DNA from: Sporomusaceae bacterium FL31
Lineage (GTDB): Bacteria; Bacillota; Negativicutes; DSM-1736; Dendrosporobacteraceae
Length of the DNA: 64,000 nt
Assembly: GCA_003990955.1 (NCBI GenBank)
Contig: BIFV01000005.1
Span: 124,001-188,000, forward strand
Direction: 5' to 3'
Shown: positions 15,280-24,137 of the stretch, one piece after another
How the letters are laid out: each line of letters opens with the position of its first letter
How positions within the stretch are numbered: position 1 is the first letter of the stretch
Made by a program: the position numbers and the translations under genes
Notes under the pieces: model-generated
What the model saw: only the letters and a program-made list of their open reading frames with translations
What the model was told of the DNA's origin: nothing
Database searches by the model: none

Positions 15280-16059
15280 TTAGCGACTACAAGTCGACGT
15301 ACGAAGATGAAGTTGATCCCACAATTTTTTAAATTTCGCTATTGTTAAAATTTCGTGAGTAAGAAAAATCCCTTGATAAAACGCGCTATAGGTAGTAAAA
15401 GCAACCGGTGCATTCTGCGCCTGCTCCCTACTATTAATCTTTATTCTTTGTATTTGAATATTGAATGCAATACCTATTTCATCAAGCTCGCTATGGATAT
15501 AATGATCCACATATGGACATTGGTCCGTGTACATGACTGTAAGTCCAACAGCATTTTCAATTTTTGCAGTTTTTGCACAAGCTTTAAAGCGAGGCAACGG
15601 TACTGTAGTATTAAATCGATGCACCAGAAGCTCAAAATATGGCGGTGCTTGATCTACAACTTCAAATCCCTTTTTCAATAAGTAAGCTTTATCGGAGAGA
15701 TAAGGTTTCTTTTTATGACTTGAAACAATAATAAGTCCGTTTTTGCCTGCCGCAGTTCGCCTGCATTCCTCTAGCAAAAATGCACCATAACCTTTTTTTC
15801 GATACTTGCCTGCCACCCAAAAACAATTAATAAACATATATCCATTTCCATCGATCGGACACCAGGCATTCTCAGCTGGCAAATATTCAATAAAAACTTT
15901 TCCTTGGACATCAGCTTTTTGAAAAATTAATCCTTCTTGAAACCGGCTGCGCAGCCATTCTTTTTTCAGCTTTATTCCCAGGTTGGTTTTCTTGTCCGCT
16001 AAGGCACAACAAATATGCTCAGTAGCTAGGTTCTCTTCAGTGACACGCAGAAAATTCAT
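15280..16059 (-). CDS. GNAT family N-acetyltransferase with C-terminal YoaP-like domain
   Basis: A 259-residue protein. Residues about 1-150 are a GNAT fold with the acetyl-CoA loop region YRKKGYGAFLLEECRR. The C-terminal part (about 165-255), with TVMYTDQCPYVDHYI, resembles the YoaP thioredoxin-like domain found after GNAT domains in Bacilli. The start at ATG 16059 is favoured by a GGAAGGCGG upstream; ten more residues are open before it. The gene lies directly downstream of the amidohydrolase gene (43-base gap, same strand) and is probably cotranscribed. The acyl acceptor is unknown. Confidence 0.8.
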   Translation of the reverse strand: MNFLRVTEENLATEHICCALADKKTNLGIKLKKEWLRSRFQEGLIFQKADVQGKVFIEYLPAENAWCPIDGNGYMFINCFWVAGKYRKKGYGAFLLEECRRTAAGKNGLIIVSSHKKKPYLSDKAYLLKKGFEVVDQAPPYFELLVHRFNTTVPLPRFKACAKTAKIENAVGLTVMYTDQCPYVDHYIHSELDEIGIAFNIQIQRIKINSREQAQNAPVAFTTYSAFYQGIFLTHEILTIAKFKKLWDQLHLRTSTCSR

Positions 16060-16102
16060 CCCATCGCCGCCTTCCCGACAACCTTCCATAACCTAAAAGT
16101 AA

Positions 16103-17470
16103 CTATATCTGATAGTCATAAACAGGCTTATGGCACCTTACGGCTTTTCCGGCCTGGCTTTCAATAAGCCGGCCTTTCTCTAATGCCAGCTTTCCATTGA
16201 TAAAAACATAATCGATGCCTTCGGGCATCGCATCTGGCAAACCAAAATCAGCTTTATCCATAATGCCCTTTATATCAAAAACTACTACATCGGCATCCAT
16301 ACCCACGCGCAATCGTCCTTTAGAATGAAAACCCAGCGTCTCAGCCGGTAGTAAAGTAGCCTTTCTAATGGCCTCCATGATGGTTAATTCATACCGTTCG
16401 CCTACTAACTTTCGAAAATAGCGAGGAAAACTGCCAGCTATCTGCGGATGTCCCTCGCCAGGTGCATAGGCCCCCGTATCGGTCGAAGGCATTCCATAAG
16501 GATGGCTAAGCGCCAGATAGATTTCTTCCTCCACTCCGGTAAGAACAACTACAGCGGTATGTGGAGCATTGCTGCGAAGGTCTTGGTAGATTTCCTTGTT
16601 TAAACGCTGCCCGTTATATTTGCCAGTAATGACCAAGATATCTTCCAGCTGCCAACCGTTAAGTTCGATCGAATCCTCATTAAAGAGTACAGCACCAATA
16701 TGAGTAGCCCATTCAGTATACATGCCGCTGTCAAAGCGAATATCCAGGCCATCTGCTCTTGCTCGGTCGATAACAGCTAAAGCTTCATCCACGACGCCAG
16801 TACCATATTGGTACACCAAATGAGAAATTTGAACTCTTGCACCAGTTTGCCGGGCTATATCAACAGTTTCAACCAGTGAATACATATCAATACCGGTACG
16901 CATTCTGGTATCGACTGCAACAACTCTGCCATACCGTGCAGCGAGTTTACTTAAATTATAGACCTCATCGTTAGAACTGCCAGGTGCATAGGCTAAGCCC
17001 AGCGATAAGCCGCATGCCCCAGCCTCAAAAGCTTTTTCCACCAGTTCGGTCATTTGGGCTAACTGTTCCGGAGTGGCTGGTTTTAACGGATCTGTCGCTC
17101 CAACCTTGTCCCGTAGACTAAAAGAATGTCCAATCATTTCAGCTTGATTAATAATAAAGCCATCTGTCTCATGAGCAGTAAAGAACGCCTCAATATCGCA
17201 CGGACTGAAGCCGCAGTTTCCACCAACAGTAGTTGTAATTCCCTGCCGCAGCGATAGTTCGCCACAATAAGCATCTAAATCTACATGTCCATGGATATCG
17301 ATAAACCCCGGCGAAACAATTCGGTCAGCAGCATCAACCTTCATCTTGCCATGAATTTCCTGGCTTGTTATTGCCGCAATTTTACCATCCTTCAATCCAA
17401 TATTCCCTTTACGCCGCGTTAACTTTTCCGGGTCAATGAGTATCCCATTTGTGATCACAATATCAAACAT
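16103..17470 (-). CDS. D-aminoacylase-like amidohydrolase
   Basis: A 455-residue amidohydrolase. The N-terminal strand has the GFIDIHGHVDLD metal site (HxH), followed by TTVGGNCGFSP, QISHLVYQ and, near the end, the family KGRLRVGMDADVVVFD motif. The nearest functional family is N-acyl-D-amino-acid deacylase and dihydroorotase-like deacetylases; the substrate is not certain. ATG 17470 has GGAG 8 bases upstream. It forms a probable two-gene operon with the GNAT protein. A pairing of an acetyl-transferring and a deacylating enzyme could mean detoxification or salvage of modified amino acids. Confidence 0.8.
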   Translation of the reverse strand: MFDIVITNGILIDPEKLTRRKGNIGLKDGKIAAITSQEIHGKMKVDAADRIVSPGFIDIHGHVDLDAYCGELSLRQGITTTVGGNCGFSPCDIEAFFTAHETDGFIINQAEMIGHSFSLRDKVGATDPLKPATPEQLAQMTELVEKAFEAGACGLSLGLAYAPGSSNDEVYNLSKLAARYGRVVAVDTRMRTGIDMYSLVETVDIARQTGARVQISHLVYQYGTGVVDEALAVIDRARADGLDIRFDSGMYTEWATHIGAVLFNEDSIELNGWQLEDILVITGKYNGQRLNKEIYQDLRSNAPHTAVVVLTGVEEEIYLALSHPYGMPSTDTGAYAPGEGHPQIAGSFPRYFRKLVGERYELTIMEAIRKATLLPAETLGFHSKGRLRVGMDADVVVFDIKGIMDKADFGLPDAMPEGIDYVFINGKLALEKGRLIESQAGKAVRCHKPVYDYQI

Positions 17471-17627
17471 AGCTGGTCGCTCCTGCATAATTTTTTATAT
17501 TCGAAACATGGTTGTTATTTCATTCTAATTAATACTATATTAACCATTGACATAACAAAACCTGCTATGAGTGCCACTGGAATAATATTCCTTAACCCAC
17601 AACTAACAACCCATAAAAACAATAAGG

Positions 17628-17656
17628 TTGCAAGTTTTTTTAATAGCCTTTACAAT
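17628..17656 (+). promoter_or_regulatory. Promoter of the MscS gene
   Basis: TTGCAA (17628-17633), a 17-base spacer and TACAAT (17651-17656), about 50 bases before the start codon. Confidence 0.55.
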
Positions 17657-17707
17657 AAAACCACCTGTATAAGATATCGCTCGATCTGATCATTAAGGAG
17701 GAATAGT

Positions 17708-18844
17708 ATGGATTATGATGTCTGGTCAGTTATCGCAAAGTTCGATCAAAGCGCTGACTATCTAGTTAGCTACTCCCACTTGTATCGCATTGGAATATCT
17801 GTTGTTATCCTGTGCTTTTTCCTAGGTCTTAGAAATATTTTCACCAGGCATATCACCTATTGGTTATCCAAATTTTTTAATGCTACTCAGGTCGCTGCCA
17901 ATGACTACTTATTGACTGCCGCTAAATCTCCCGCAAGTAATACCATCATCACGCTGGGCTTATATTTGGCCTTAGCAAACTACCTGCCAACTACTTATGA
18001 GCCAATCCTAAGCAAAATACTTAGTTCCTTTATCGTCATTTTTACAGCTCAGGGAATTCACGCTTTGGTAAAACTCTATGGAAATGATACCGAAACGCTT
18101 GGCCGATTACTGGATACAAAAGTTGATCAAATATTAATTCCTTTTTTTTCAAAAGTACTGCGCTTCCTGATCATCGCTCTGGCCTTTGTTGTTATCGCCA
18201 GTAATTGGGGCTATGATGTCAATGGATTTATTGCCGGGCTCGGACTGGGCGGACTTGCTTTTGCACTGGCAGCAAAAGATTTGTTGGCCAATATTTTTTC
18301 TGGCATTGTCATTATTACTGATAAACCTTTTAGCATTGGTGACTGGATAAAAACGAATGAGGTTGAAGGAACCATTATCGACATCAATTTCCGCAGTACC
18401 AAAATTAGAACCTTCGAGCATGCTTTAGTTACAGTACCAAATTCTAATCTGGTGAATGCGCCAATTGTCAATTATACGAAGCGCCAACTGCGCCGCATTA
18501 CGTTTAATTTGGGAGTCAGCCCTCATACAGACAGCAATGCTTTAAAAAATTGTATTGAGCGTATAGAAATTATACTTACCCAGCACCCCTCGATCGACAA
18601 CACAACAATTTTTGTGAAATTTGATTCGATTAGCGAGAATTCTTTGAATATTTTCCTATATTTCTTTACCACTACCACCGTGTGGGAAGAATATTTAACC
18701 ATTAAACAAGAAGTGAATCTCCTCATTATGCAAATTCTTAAAGAAGAAGGAGTCAGCCTGTCTTGCCCCCGTACCAGCCATTACTTCGCTACTCCACTGG
18801 AGGTAGTCAACGCAGGGACAGCAACACCTAATTACAAGACTTAG
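17708..18844 (+). CDS. Mechanosensitive ion channel, MscS family
   Basis: A 378-residue membrane protein. Several hydrophobic helices occupy residues about 20-175. The pore helix and hinge GFIAGLGLGGLAFALAAKD is followed by NIFSGIVIITDKPFSIGDWI, which is the MscS pore-to-beta-domain junction, and then a cytoplasmic C-terminal domain. Such channels open when membrane tension rises and release solutes on osmotic downshock. AAGGAGG lies 6 bases before the ATG. It is monocistronic, with its own promoter and terminator. Confidence 0.93.
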   Translation: MDYDVWSVIAKFDQSADYLVSYSHLYRIGISVVILCFFLGLRNIFTRHITYWLSKFFNATQVAANDYLLTAAKSPASNTIITLGLYLALANYLPTTYEPILSKILSSFIVIFTAQGIHALVKLYGNDTETLGRLLDTKVDQILIPFFSKVLRFLIIALAFVVIASNWGYDVNGFIAGLGLGGLAFALAAKDLLANIFSGIVIITDKPFSIGDWIKTNEVEGTIIDINFRSTKIRTFEHALVTVPNSNLVNAPIVNYTKRQLRRITFNLGVSPHTDSNALKNCIERIEIILTQHPSIDNTTIFVKFDSISENSLNIFLYFFTTTTVWEEYLTIKQEVNLLIMQILKEEGVSLSCPRTSHYFATPLEVVNAGTATPNYKT

Positions 18845-18856
18845 CTTCTCACGAAG

Positions 18857-18890
18857 AAAAGCTTACCGCAAATCAAACGGTAAGCTTTTT
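18857..18890 (+). terminator. Terminator of the MscS gene
   Basis: 12-bp stem (AAAAGCTTACCG with its complement ending at 18890), 9-base loop and TTTTT. Confidence 0.85.
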
Positions 18891-19176
18891 GTGTCTTGAA
18901 TTAAGTAGAGTGATTGCTTTAATAATAAAGCTCGATCTGCGCCTGATAAGGTTGGCCTTACCTTCAGCTAAGCCTGTAGTTACGCTTTTGTCTTTGATTT
19001 CCAGGTCTTGATACTCTAGCACGAATACAAGATTTTTAGCCACAACTTTTTAATAAGCTAAGAAGATTGCCTCACCGCCACGCAGAAAAATAAGCATTAT
19101 CATGCCATGCATCTGGCCTCACCTGCATCCATAAAAATTCAGCAAAATTGCAGCCGATTGACTTCACTGCGTCCAG
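18873..19176 (-). other. Possible degenerate coding remnants in a 460-base gap
   Basis: Minus-strand frames at 19043-18873 (GTG start, 56 residues, including EIKDKSVTTGLAEGK) and 19176-19072 (34 residues between stops, including MQVRPDAWHDNAYF) have protein-like composition. However, they lack ribosome binding sites and one overlaps a terminator. They may be remains of a lost gene or chance. Apart from these and the tandem promoters at 19209-19276, nothing else is seen in 18891-19305. Confidence 0.18.
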
Positions 19177-19208
19177 TCATCTATATTAAAATAGCCTGTC
19201 CATATTTA

Positions 19209-19237
19209 TTGACATGGCATTTACCTTATGTTAGAAT
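19209..19237 (+). promoter_or_regulatory. Upstream promoter of carD
   Basis: TTGACA (19209-19214), a 17-base spacer and TAGAAT (19232-19237). Confidence 0.6.
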
Positions 19238-19247
19238 ATTTGTTTAT

Positions 19248-19276
19248 TTGATTTTTCGTTACATTTAGTGTATAAT
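19248..19276 (+). promoter_or_regulatory. Downstream promoter of carD
   Basis: TTGATT (19248-19253), a 17-base spacer and TATAAT (19271-19276), about 30 bases before the start codon. Two tandem promoters suggest that carD expression responds to more than one condition. Confidence 0.65.
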
Positions 19277-19305
19277 GAAACACATACAAGTTAGGGGGTA
19301 ACTAC

Positions 19306-19788
19306 ATGTTTCAGATAGGTGACAAGATTTTTTATCCCATGCAAGGCGGTTGTATCATTCTCGCGATTGAAGAACGAGAAATTTTGGGTGAAACTCAACT
19401 TTACTACATGATGAACATTGTTCACAGAAACATGCAAGTATCGATCCCTGTAGATAAAATTGACCAATTAGGAATTCGCCCTATTGTCAATTCAGACGAA
19501 CTTGAGAATGTACTGACTACTTTCCATGATGGAGAAACTGATACATCCTGTAGAGACAACCAGCGCTATCGCCGCGACATCATCAAACTAAAAAGTGGTG
19601 ATATTTACGAAGGCGCAGAAGTCATTCGCGATCTGATTCGAATCAGCAATAAAAAGAAGCTGGGTATCACTGACAAGAATATGTTGGATAATGCCCGTCA
19701 AATTCTGATCAGCGAAGTGGTGTTGGTAAAGGGGATTCCGCTAGAGCAAGCCTCTGACCTCTTAGACCAAGTCATCAATGTCCAGTAA
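19306..19788 (+). CDS. CarD family transcriptional regulator
   Basis: A 160-residue protein. The N-terminal RNA-polymerase interaction domain (about 1-60) begins MFQIGDKIFYPMQGG. The C-terminal half (about 70-158) is the helical DNA-binding region with LDNARQILISEVVLVKG. CarD-type proteins bind the polymerase beta lobe and stabilise open complexes at promoters. The length and domain order match the CdnL/CarD group. AGGGGGT precedes the ATG, and two promoters lie upstream. Confidence 0.9.
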   Translation: MFQIGDKIFYPMQGGCIILAIEEREILGETQLYYMMNIVHRNMQVSIPVDKIDQLGIRPIVNSDELENVLTTFHDGETDTSCRDNQRYRRDIIKLKSGDIYEGAEVIRDLIRISNKKKLGITDKNMLDNARQILISEVVLVKGIPLEQASDLLDQVINVQ

Positions 19789-19792
19789 ACTG

Positions 19793-19843
19793 AAAGCAGT
19801 ATCCTTAGATGCATTGATGCTAGGGATTACTGCTTTATTTTTT
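19793..19843 (+). terminator. Terminator of carD
   Basis: Stem AAAGCAGTA/TACTGCTTT extended by TCCTTAG/CTAGGGA with a one-base bulge, then ATTTTTT. Confidence 0.85.
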
Positions 19844-19996
19844 ACCTTGGCAGCATAAACCCCACCAAGCCAGAATATACTGCATAAGAAGCTGCTAGCG
19901 CAATTATTCTGTCATTCTAAGAAGGATTTGCCAAAATAACAGCGTATTATTACCTATAAGTAAATATCTTTCTAATGCAGCCATGAAGGCTTGTTA

Positions 19997-20056
19997 GTGA
20001 CTACGAAGGTCATGCTCCAAGAACACTTGGGGTTTTTCTTGCGTGGTCGCTTTTTT
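19997..20056 (+). promoter_or_regulatory. Nested hairpin plus T-run in the leader of cbiM (attenuator or small-RNA end)
   Basis: Outer stem GTGACTACG (19997-20005) with CGTGGTCGC (20042-20050), inner stem CTCCAAG/CTTGGGG (20015-20032), each followed by a T-run. The competing short hairpin TGAC/GTCA (19998-20012) would break the outer stem, as in attenuators. It lies 80 bases before the Co/Ni transporter gene. No cobalamin-riboswitch box is visible. It may be a metal-responsive leader or the end of a small RNA. The rest of 19844-20134 shows nothing firm. Confidence 0.4.
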
Positions 20057-20134
20057 ATTCTTGCATGTTTAAGGACGGCCAGCTAAACAAAGCACGATAC
20101 TAGATAAACTATACATATTGAGGAGTGATGTTTT

Positions 20135-21181
20135 ATGCATATGGCGGATGCACTGATTTCGCCAGTGATTGGTGGAACGATGTGGGCAGCAACAGCAGGC
20201 TTGGTTTCTTATGCTGCTAAAAAAGTCCAACAAGACATTGATGAACAGAAGGTCCCTTTGATGGGTGTGTTAGGAGCTTTCGTTTTTGCAGCCCAAATGA
20301 TTAATTTCACTATTCCGGGAACCGGGTCGAGTGGTCATATTGGCGGCGGTGTATTGCTTGCCATTCTACTTGGACCACATGCTGCTTTTTTGACCATTGC
20401 TTCTATTCTTACAGTGCAGTCTTTATTCTTTGCTGACGGCGGCCTGCTGGCACTTGGCAGCAATATTTTCAACATGGGCTTTATCCCTTGCTATCTTGCT
20501 TATCCATTTATTTATAAACCACTAACAAAAAGTAATCCTTCACAAAGGAAAATTATGTTAGGTTCAGTACTCGCAGCAGTTGTCGGACTTCAGCTAGGAG
20601 CGTTTGGGGTAGTACTGGAGACTTTGTTTTCAGGAATTTCAGAACTGCCGTTCTCCACTTTTGCCCTTCTCATGCAGCCGATTCATTTGGCTATCGGATT
20701 TGTAGAAGGGTTAATTACCGCTGCGGTCGTTACCTTCGTCTACCATGCAGCACCAGAAATTCTCCAGAAAACGGCTTTAACACAGCCTTTGGGATCAACC
20801 CCCATGAAAAACGTACTGGTCGTATTATTTATATTGGCGTTGTTTACAGGAGGCGCACTTTCCTGGTTTGCTTCCACAAACCCAGATGGACTCGAATGGT
20901 CGATTTTTGAAGTCAGCGGTGAAGAGGAACTGCAGGCAAGTGATGAAGTCCATGAATTCTTTGCCCAATTACAAGAAAAAATCGCCTTCCTTCCTGATTA
21001 CAACTTTAAACAGGAAACTCCAGCTGCTCAGCCGGCAGCAACCGAACCCGCCTCAGACAAATCAACGGCTTGGCCAGCGGTTGATGCCGGAACATCAGTG
21101 GCTGGCTTAGTCGGTTCTCTGATCACTCTGTTACTGGCTTTATTTATTGGCAAAGGCTTGCAGGTGGCAGCAAGGCGTTAG
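20135..21181 (+). CDS. cbiM: ECF transporter substrate-binding subunit CbiM fused to PDGLE (CbiN-like) domain
   Basis: A 348-residue membrane protein. The N-terminus MHMADALISP gives the free amino group and His2 that bind Co2+ or Ni2+ in CbiM/NikM. About six hydrophobic helices follow to residue 215. The C-terminal part carries TNPDGLEWSI, the PDGLE domain that replaces CbiN, between two more helices. It forms the metal-specific unit with CbiQ and CbiO downstream. Whether cobalt or nickel is transported cannot be decided from sequence. Only hypA at 59962 hints at nickel use elsewhere in the window. Confidence 0.92.
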   Translation: MHMADALISPVIGGTMWAATAGLVSYAAKKVQQDIDEQKVPLMGVLGAFVFAAQMINFTIPGTGSSGHIGGGVLLAILLGPHAAFLTIASILTVQSLFFADGGLLALGSNIFNMGFIPCYLAYPFIYKPLTKSNPSQRKIMLGSVLAAVVGLQLGAFGVVLETLFSGISELPFSTFALLMQPIHLAIGFVEGLITAAVVTFVYHAAPEILQKTALTQPLGSTPMKNVLVVLFILALFTGGALSWFASTNPDGLEWSIFEVSGEEELQASDEVHEFFAQLQEKIAFLPDYNFKQETPAAQPAATEPASDKSTAWPAVDAGTSVAGLVGSLITLLLALFIGKGLQVAARR

Positions 21182-21184
21182 TAG

Positions 21185-21223
21185 AAATTAAGAGATGCGA
21201 CTTAGTCGTATCTCTTAATTTTT
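21185..21223 (+). terminator. Terminator-like hairpin inside the cbi operon
   Basis: 18-base arms with one wobble (21185-21202 with 21204-21221), followed by TTTG. It lies between cbiM and cbiQ, and partial termination would make more S-component than T and A components. Confidence 0.65.
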
Positions 21224-21263
21224 GTCTAAACCGCTCAAAGCACATGATTGAAAGAGGAAGATT

Positions 21264-22073
21264 ATGCTAAAACTCGAATCAAATTGGCTTGATTTACGTA
21301 CATTGGATGAACTTGCGCTGCAAAAGACCTTTATTCACAAATTAAATGCCTGCACCAAGCTATATACAACACTAATTTTTGTGGTAATTGTTACATCATT
21401 CTCGAAGTATGAAGTTACCGGCCTCATTCCTCTATTTTTCTACCCGGTTGCACTGATATCCCTAGGCAATCTGCCTATTCACTATTTATGTAAGCGGCTC
21501 CTGATGATCGCTCCGTTTATTATTGTTATTGGTTTATTTAATCCCCTATTTGATCATGTTCCGGTCACAGCTGTTGGTTCGCTTATGGTCACAGGCGGCT
21601 GGCTGTCATTTGTAGGAATTACGCTTAAATTAATGTTAACCATAACAGCTGCGTTACTGTTAGTTGCAACCACCGGGATCAATTCCATTTGCACAGCCCT
21701 GAGCAAGCTTGGTGCTCCTAAGCCCATTGTAATTCAAATATTGTTTATGTATCGCTATATCCATGTACTGCTTGAAGAATTTCTAACAACCCTTCAAGCC
21801 TATCATCAACGTTCTTTTCAAAATAATGGTGTTCATTATAAAGCCTGGGGCTCATTGCTGGGTCAGTTGCTGCTGAGAACAATGGCCAGGGCACAACGGA
21901 TTTATCAAGCCATGCTATGCCGTGGCTACGATGGGCACATCGGAATATCGACAGCTATGGTTTGGACTACTCAAGATAAGCTGTTTCTTTTCTTTTGGCC
22001 AGTATTCTTTCTATTCTGTCGTTTTGTCAATATCCCGCAGGCTTTAGGAAAGCTGCTGACAGGAGGATTTTAA
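21264..22073 (+). CDS. cbiQ: ECF transporter transmembrane (T) component CbiQ
   Basis: A 269-residue membrane protein with about five hydrophobic helices. The two conserved Ala-Arg coupling motifs of T-components are seen as MARAQRIYQAMLCRGYDG near residues 210-230. These touch the ATPase. GAGGAAG precedes the ATG. The stop overlaps the start of cbiO (TAATG). It links the metal-binding CbiM(N) to the ATPase. Confidence 0.9.
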   Translation: MLKLESNWLDLRTLDELALQKTFIHKLNACTKLYTTLIFVVIVTSFSKYEVTGLIPLFFYPVALISLGNLPIHYLCKRLLMIAPFIIVIGLFNPLFDHVPVTAVGSLMVTGGWLSFVGITLKLMLTITAALLLVATTGINSICTALSKLGAPKPIVIQILFMYRYIHVLLEEFLTTLQAYHQRSFQNNGVHYKAWGSLLGQLLLRTMARAQRIYQAMLCRGYDGHIGISTAMVWTTQDKLFLFFWPVFFLFCRFVNIPQALGKLLTGGF

Positions 22074-22831
22074 TGAGTCACCATACCATTGATATTACAG
22101 ATGTTGTCTATACCTACCCTGATGGCACGGATGCCTTAAGAAAGCTAACGCTCCACATTGGCCATGGTGAATCAGTCGCCATTGTCGGCTCCAACGGCTC
22201 CGGCAAAACCACCCTGCTCTCCCACTTAAGTGGAGTGTTATTCCCGACATCGGGGACTGTCAATATTGGCGGCTACCCAATTATTAAGCAGACCCTGCCG
22301 CAAATCAGACGTACGGTTGGTATGGTATTCCAACATCCTGATGACCAATTATTTATGCCAACCGTTTATGACGATGTGGCTTTTGGACCAATCAATATGG
22401 GCTTGCCGACAGAAACTGTTAACAAGCGAGTGATAGCCGCATTGACAACAGTGGGTGCGCTGGAACTAAAAGATCGCCCTCCTTATCGCCTTTCAGGAGG
22501 CCAAAAACGAGCTGTAGCCATAGCTACTGTTTTGGCCATGGAGCCTGACATTCTAGTGATGGATGAACCAACAGCAGCTTTGGACCCATTTGCCCGCCGC
22601 CAGCTTATTCATCTTTTGCACACATTTACTCATACCAAAATTATTGCTACACACGATTTGGATATGGCTCTCGATTTATGCACGCGCACCATTATCTTAC
22701 ATAACGGTACTGTTCTTGCGGATGGTGCAACGGTTGAAATTTTTCGTAATAAACCATTATTGGAGCAAGCACGTCTGGAACAGCCGCTATCCCTACAAAA
22801 ATGCCCGATTTGTTCGCTTAAGCCTGAGTAA
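22073..22831 (+). CDS. cbiO: ECF transporter ATP-binding subunit CbiO
   Basis: A 252-residue ABC ATPase. It has Walker A GSNGSGKTT, a Q-loop in FQHPDDQLFMP, the signature RLSGGQKRAVAIA, and Walker B ILVMDEPTAALDP. The start at ATG 22073 overlaps the cbiQ stop and has AGGAGG 7 bases upstream; more upstream codons in this frame lie inside cbiQ. A single ATPase serves as a homodimer in Co/Ni ECF systems. Confidence 0.93.
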   Translation: MSHHTIDITDVVYTYPDGTDALRKLTLHIGHGESVAIVGSNGSGKTTLLSHLSGVLFPTSGTVNIGGYPIIKQTLPQIRRTVGMVFQHPDDQLFMPTVYDDVAFGPINMGLPTETVNKRVIAALTTVGALELKDRPPYRLSGGQKRAVAIATVLAMEPDILVMDEPTAALDPFARRQLIHLLHTFTHTKIIATHDLDMALDLCTRTIILHNGTVLADGATVEIFRNKPLLEQARLEQPLSLQKCPICSLKPE

Positions 22832-22864
22832 AGAATTCTCACGCATGCCCGAACTATCCCCAAA

Positions 22865-22905
22865 GCAAAAGCAGGCTAATCCTTATAGGATTAGCCTGCT
22901 TTTGC
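22865..22905. terminator. Bidirectional terminator, 18-bp perfect stem
   Basis: Arms 22865-22882 and 22888-22905 with a 5-base loop. It separates the convergent cbi operon and the trans-sulfuration gene. Confidence 0.88.
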
Positions 22906-22933
22906 AAGTCAGCACTGCACACAGATTTACAAA

Positions 22934-24064
22934 CTATCGTCCAAATGCTTGCCGGAGATCAGCAATAATATCATCGGAATGTTCAATCCCCACTGACAGG
23001 CGAATTAAACTTGGGGTAATGCCCATTTGCAGCTTCCGTTCTTTTGGAACTGAGCCGTGAGACATCTTATCCGATAGGTTGATCAAAGATTCAACGCCGC
23101 CAAGACTATCGGCCAATACGCACAAGCTCAATTTTGCTAAAATGCTATGAGCAAGCTCAGCATCGCCGACATCAAAGGAAATCACATTCCCGGCTCCATC
23201 TGCCTGGCTATAGTGAAGCTGATAACCAGGATGATTCTCAAACCCGAGATAATAGACTTGCTTAACCTCGGGTTGATCTCTCAGCCAGGCAGCAACAGCA
23301 AGAGCGTTCTGCGCTTGCCGGTCCATCCGTACACCCAGCGTTTTCAGCCCGCGCAATAACAGCCATGAATCAAATGGCCCCAATACACCGCCGGTCGAAT
23401 TTTGGATAAAGTGCAGCTCCTCTGCCAGTTGATCGGTTTTAGCAACCACTATACCAGCCAGAACATCGGAATGCCCGCCAATAAATTTAGTGGCACTGTG
23501 AACTACGATATCAACCCCTAGCGTCAATGGCCGCTGCAAATAAGGCGACATAAAGGTATTATCCGCTACAGTTAGTAATCCATGCTGCTGTGCCAGGGCT
23601 ACAACAGCACGAATATCAGTTACCATAAGAGTAGGATTTGAGGGCGTTTCAATCATTAATGCCTTAGTATTAGGTCGTATGGCTGACGCAATATCGCTAA
23701 GGTTTGTAAAGTCCACATAGTCCACTGTCAAATCAAACCGGCTGAATATTTTATCCAACACACGTGATGTCCCGCCATATAAGTCACGGCTTGCTACAAT
23801 ATGATCACCACTGCGAAACAGATGAAATACGGCAGTTAAAGCAGCCATCCCTGAACCAAAAGCAAAAGCTGCTGCCCCGGATTCCAATAGGGCAATCTGC
23901 GCTTCTAAAGTATATCTGGTTGGATTAGCGCCGCGTGAATATTGATAACCACCCTCCTGTCCGACAGTATGCTGTCGAAAGGTAGAAACCTGATAAATCG
24001 GCGTGCTGACCGAGCCGGTAGCGTCCTCCTCTGCTCCATGGATCAACAATGTTTCCTTGCGCAT
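22934..24064 (-). CDS. Trans-sulfuration enzyme (cystathionine gamma-synthase/lyase-like)
   Basis: A 376-residue Cys/Met-metabolism PLP enzyme. It shows YQYSRGANPTR, the phosphate-binding FGSGMAALTAV, VADNTFMSPY and the Schiff-base lysine in HSATKFIGGHSD. ATGGAGGG is placed 8 bases before the ATG. It follows a polar amino acid ABC transporter on the same strand (73-base gap), which suggests use of imported cystine, cystathionine or another sulfur amino acid. It differs clearly from the family member at 3011-4189. The exact reaction is open. Confidence 0.87.
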   Translation of the reverse strand: MRKETLLIHGAEEDATGSVSTPIYQVSTFRQHTVGQEGGYQYSRGANPTRYTLEAQIALLESGAAAFAFGSGMAALTAVFHLFRSGDHIVASRDLYGGTSRVLDKIFSRFDLTVDYVDFTNLSDIASAIRPNTKALMIETPSNPTLMVTDIRAVVALAQQHGLLTVADNTFMSPYLQRPLTLGVDIVVHSATKFIGGHSDVLAGIVVAKTDQLAEELHFIQNSTGGVLGPFDSWLLLRGLKTLGVRMDRQAQNALAVAAWLRDQPEVKQVYYLGFENHPGYQLHYSQADGAGNVISFDVGDAELAHSILAKLSLCVLADSLGGVESLINLSDKMSHGSVPKERKLQMGITPSLIRLSVGIEHSDDIIADLRQAFGR

Positions 24065-24137
24065 AGGTTATCCCTCCATAAAAAAGCGCGGCAAGCTGTT
24101 ATTCCTGCCGCACCGAATGTTTATTACTTGAACCGAT

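Noticed and set aside
19844..20134. Cobalamin riboswitch upstream of cbiM
   Set aside because: No B12-box-like sequence was found; the structure is reported only as a possible attenuator.
22563..23060. 165-residue plus-strand frame
   Set aside because: Runs through cbiO and across an 18-bp terminator into the next gene in an unrelated frame.
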